Source: CAVXTF01 sp963701375 (GTDB lineage Bacteria; Actinomycetota; Acidimicrobiia; Acidimicrobiales; CAVXTF01). Taken from it: a stretch of 64,000 nucleotides of DNA. The stretch spans positions 682,001 to 746,000 of the forward strand of contig CAVOZT010000001.1 in the NCBI GenBank assembly GCA_963701375.1, in the 5' to 3' direction. Of the stretch, positions 63,771 through 64,000 are shown one piece after another. Numbering within the stretch: position 1 is the first letter of the stretch; each line of letters begins with the position of its first letter. A program made the position numbers and the translations under genes. The notes beneath the pieces are model-generated. The model was given only the letters and a program-made list of their open reading frames with translations, was not told the DNA's origin and made no database searches.

Positions 63771-64000
63771 TCACGAACCCGTTCTTGTGGCCTTTCGCGT
63801 CGCCTTCGCCGGGGTGTTCGCGGCGGCAGCTTTCGCGGCCTGCTTGGCTGCTTGCTTCGTCGCTCTGACGCGATCGAGGCTGGGCGCGTCCACGATGTCT
63901 GCAACCGAACGGAAACTGCCGCTCTCGCCGTAGGGGGAAGACGCGCCCTCCCATCCCGTCGGACGGGTTCCGAGCTGCTTGCCCAGGAGGGCCAGGAAGA
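63771..64000 (-). CDS. C-terminal end of an unidentified protein with an Ala/Lys-rich tail (start beyond window)
   Basis: A frame enters from the right edge and stops at 63771. The visible 75 residues read FLALLGKQLGTRPTGWEGAS, then SPYGESGSFRSVADIVDAPS followed by LDRVRATKQAAKQAAKAAAA and a basic end. The tail of alternating Ala and Lys resembles nucleic-acid-binding tails such as that of the HU protein in this window. I do not recognise the globular part. Same strand as thiE and 20 bases before it. Confidence 0.55.
   Translation of the reverse strand, partial: FLALLGKQLGTRPTGWEGASSPYGESGSFRSVADIVDAPSLDRVRATKQAAKQAAKAAAANTPAKATRKATRTGS

Overview
The window is chromosomal DNA of a high-GC actinobacterium. 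Gene content suggests class Acidimicrobiia or a near relative (inference): a CofC enzyme for coenzyme F420, the ImuA'/ImuB/DnaE2 mutasome with an actinobacterial-type LexA box, an HU protein with a long lysine/alanine tail, two Rv1264-like adenylate cyclases, several acyl-CoA dehydrogenases, and many genes whose start codon lies 6-8 bases after a TANNNT box, which fits leaderless mRNAs. No tRNA, rRNA, CRISPR array, insertion sequence or integrase was seen.

Layout. 1-5 kb: an exported protein (cut by the edge), a GT87 glycosyltransferase, a flavin amine oxidase, an exported copper type II (PHM-like) monooxygenase and a DUF899 protein. 5-10.4 kb: a general-stress partner-switching locus with STAS antagonist, RsbW-like anti-sigma kinase and SigB/SigF-type sigma factor in overlapping order, plus a MEDS/ATPase regulator and a triple-GAF PP2C phosphatase. 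10.5-26.5 kb: a catabolic region with a class III aminotransferase, a Pot-type ABC importer, a BetI-like TetR, two FAD oxidoreductases, an NDP-forming acyl-CoA synthetase, a lipoprotein hydrolase, an acyl-CoA dehydrogenase and a Rieske oxygenase of the quaternary-amine type. One palindromic motif (core ACTGAAC..TCAGTC) sits on the promoters of four of these units, with a weaker fifth copy, so the region looks like one TetR regulon for a nitrogenous compound.

27-33.8 kb: a giant Calx-beta surface protein with four near-identical 690-bp repeats, a GlcD-type oxidase, then a Clp locus where an XRE regulator and a catalytically dead ClpP paralogue face an intact clpP. 33.9-44.7 kb: a cyclase, a sphingosine-phosphate-lyase-like PLP enzyme, a CtaG-like membrane protein, the SOS mutasome imuA'-imuB-dnaE2 (with two mini-ORFs chaining imuB to dnaE2), and an orphan TraD/VirD4-like ATPase with a small partner. 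45-64 kb: HU, a CofC/PIG-L fusion, a second cyclase, a GH38 alpha-mannosidase, acyl-CoA metabolism genes, RpiB-like isomerase, RNase HII, glutamate-type dehydrogenase, a permease, a metallo-hydrolase and ThiE.

Quality warning: eleven otherwise well-conserved sites need a 1-2 base correction to restore one reading frame (near 10.33, 23.45, 35.32, 39.08, 39.59, 41.23, 44.35, 44.60, 46.44, 51.73 and 62.83 kb). Most lie in CG-rich runs, and in every case the corrected length becomes a multiple of three. Sequencing or assembly indels are the simplest explanation. Real pseudogenes, or slippage in the (CG)7 run, are the alternatives. Genes affected are annotated over their full extent.
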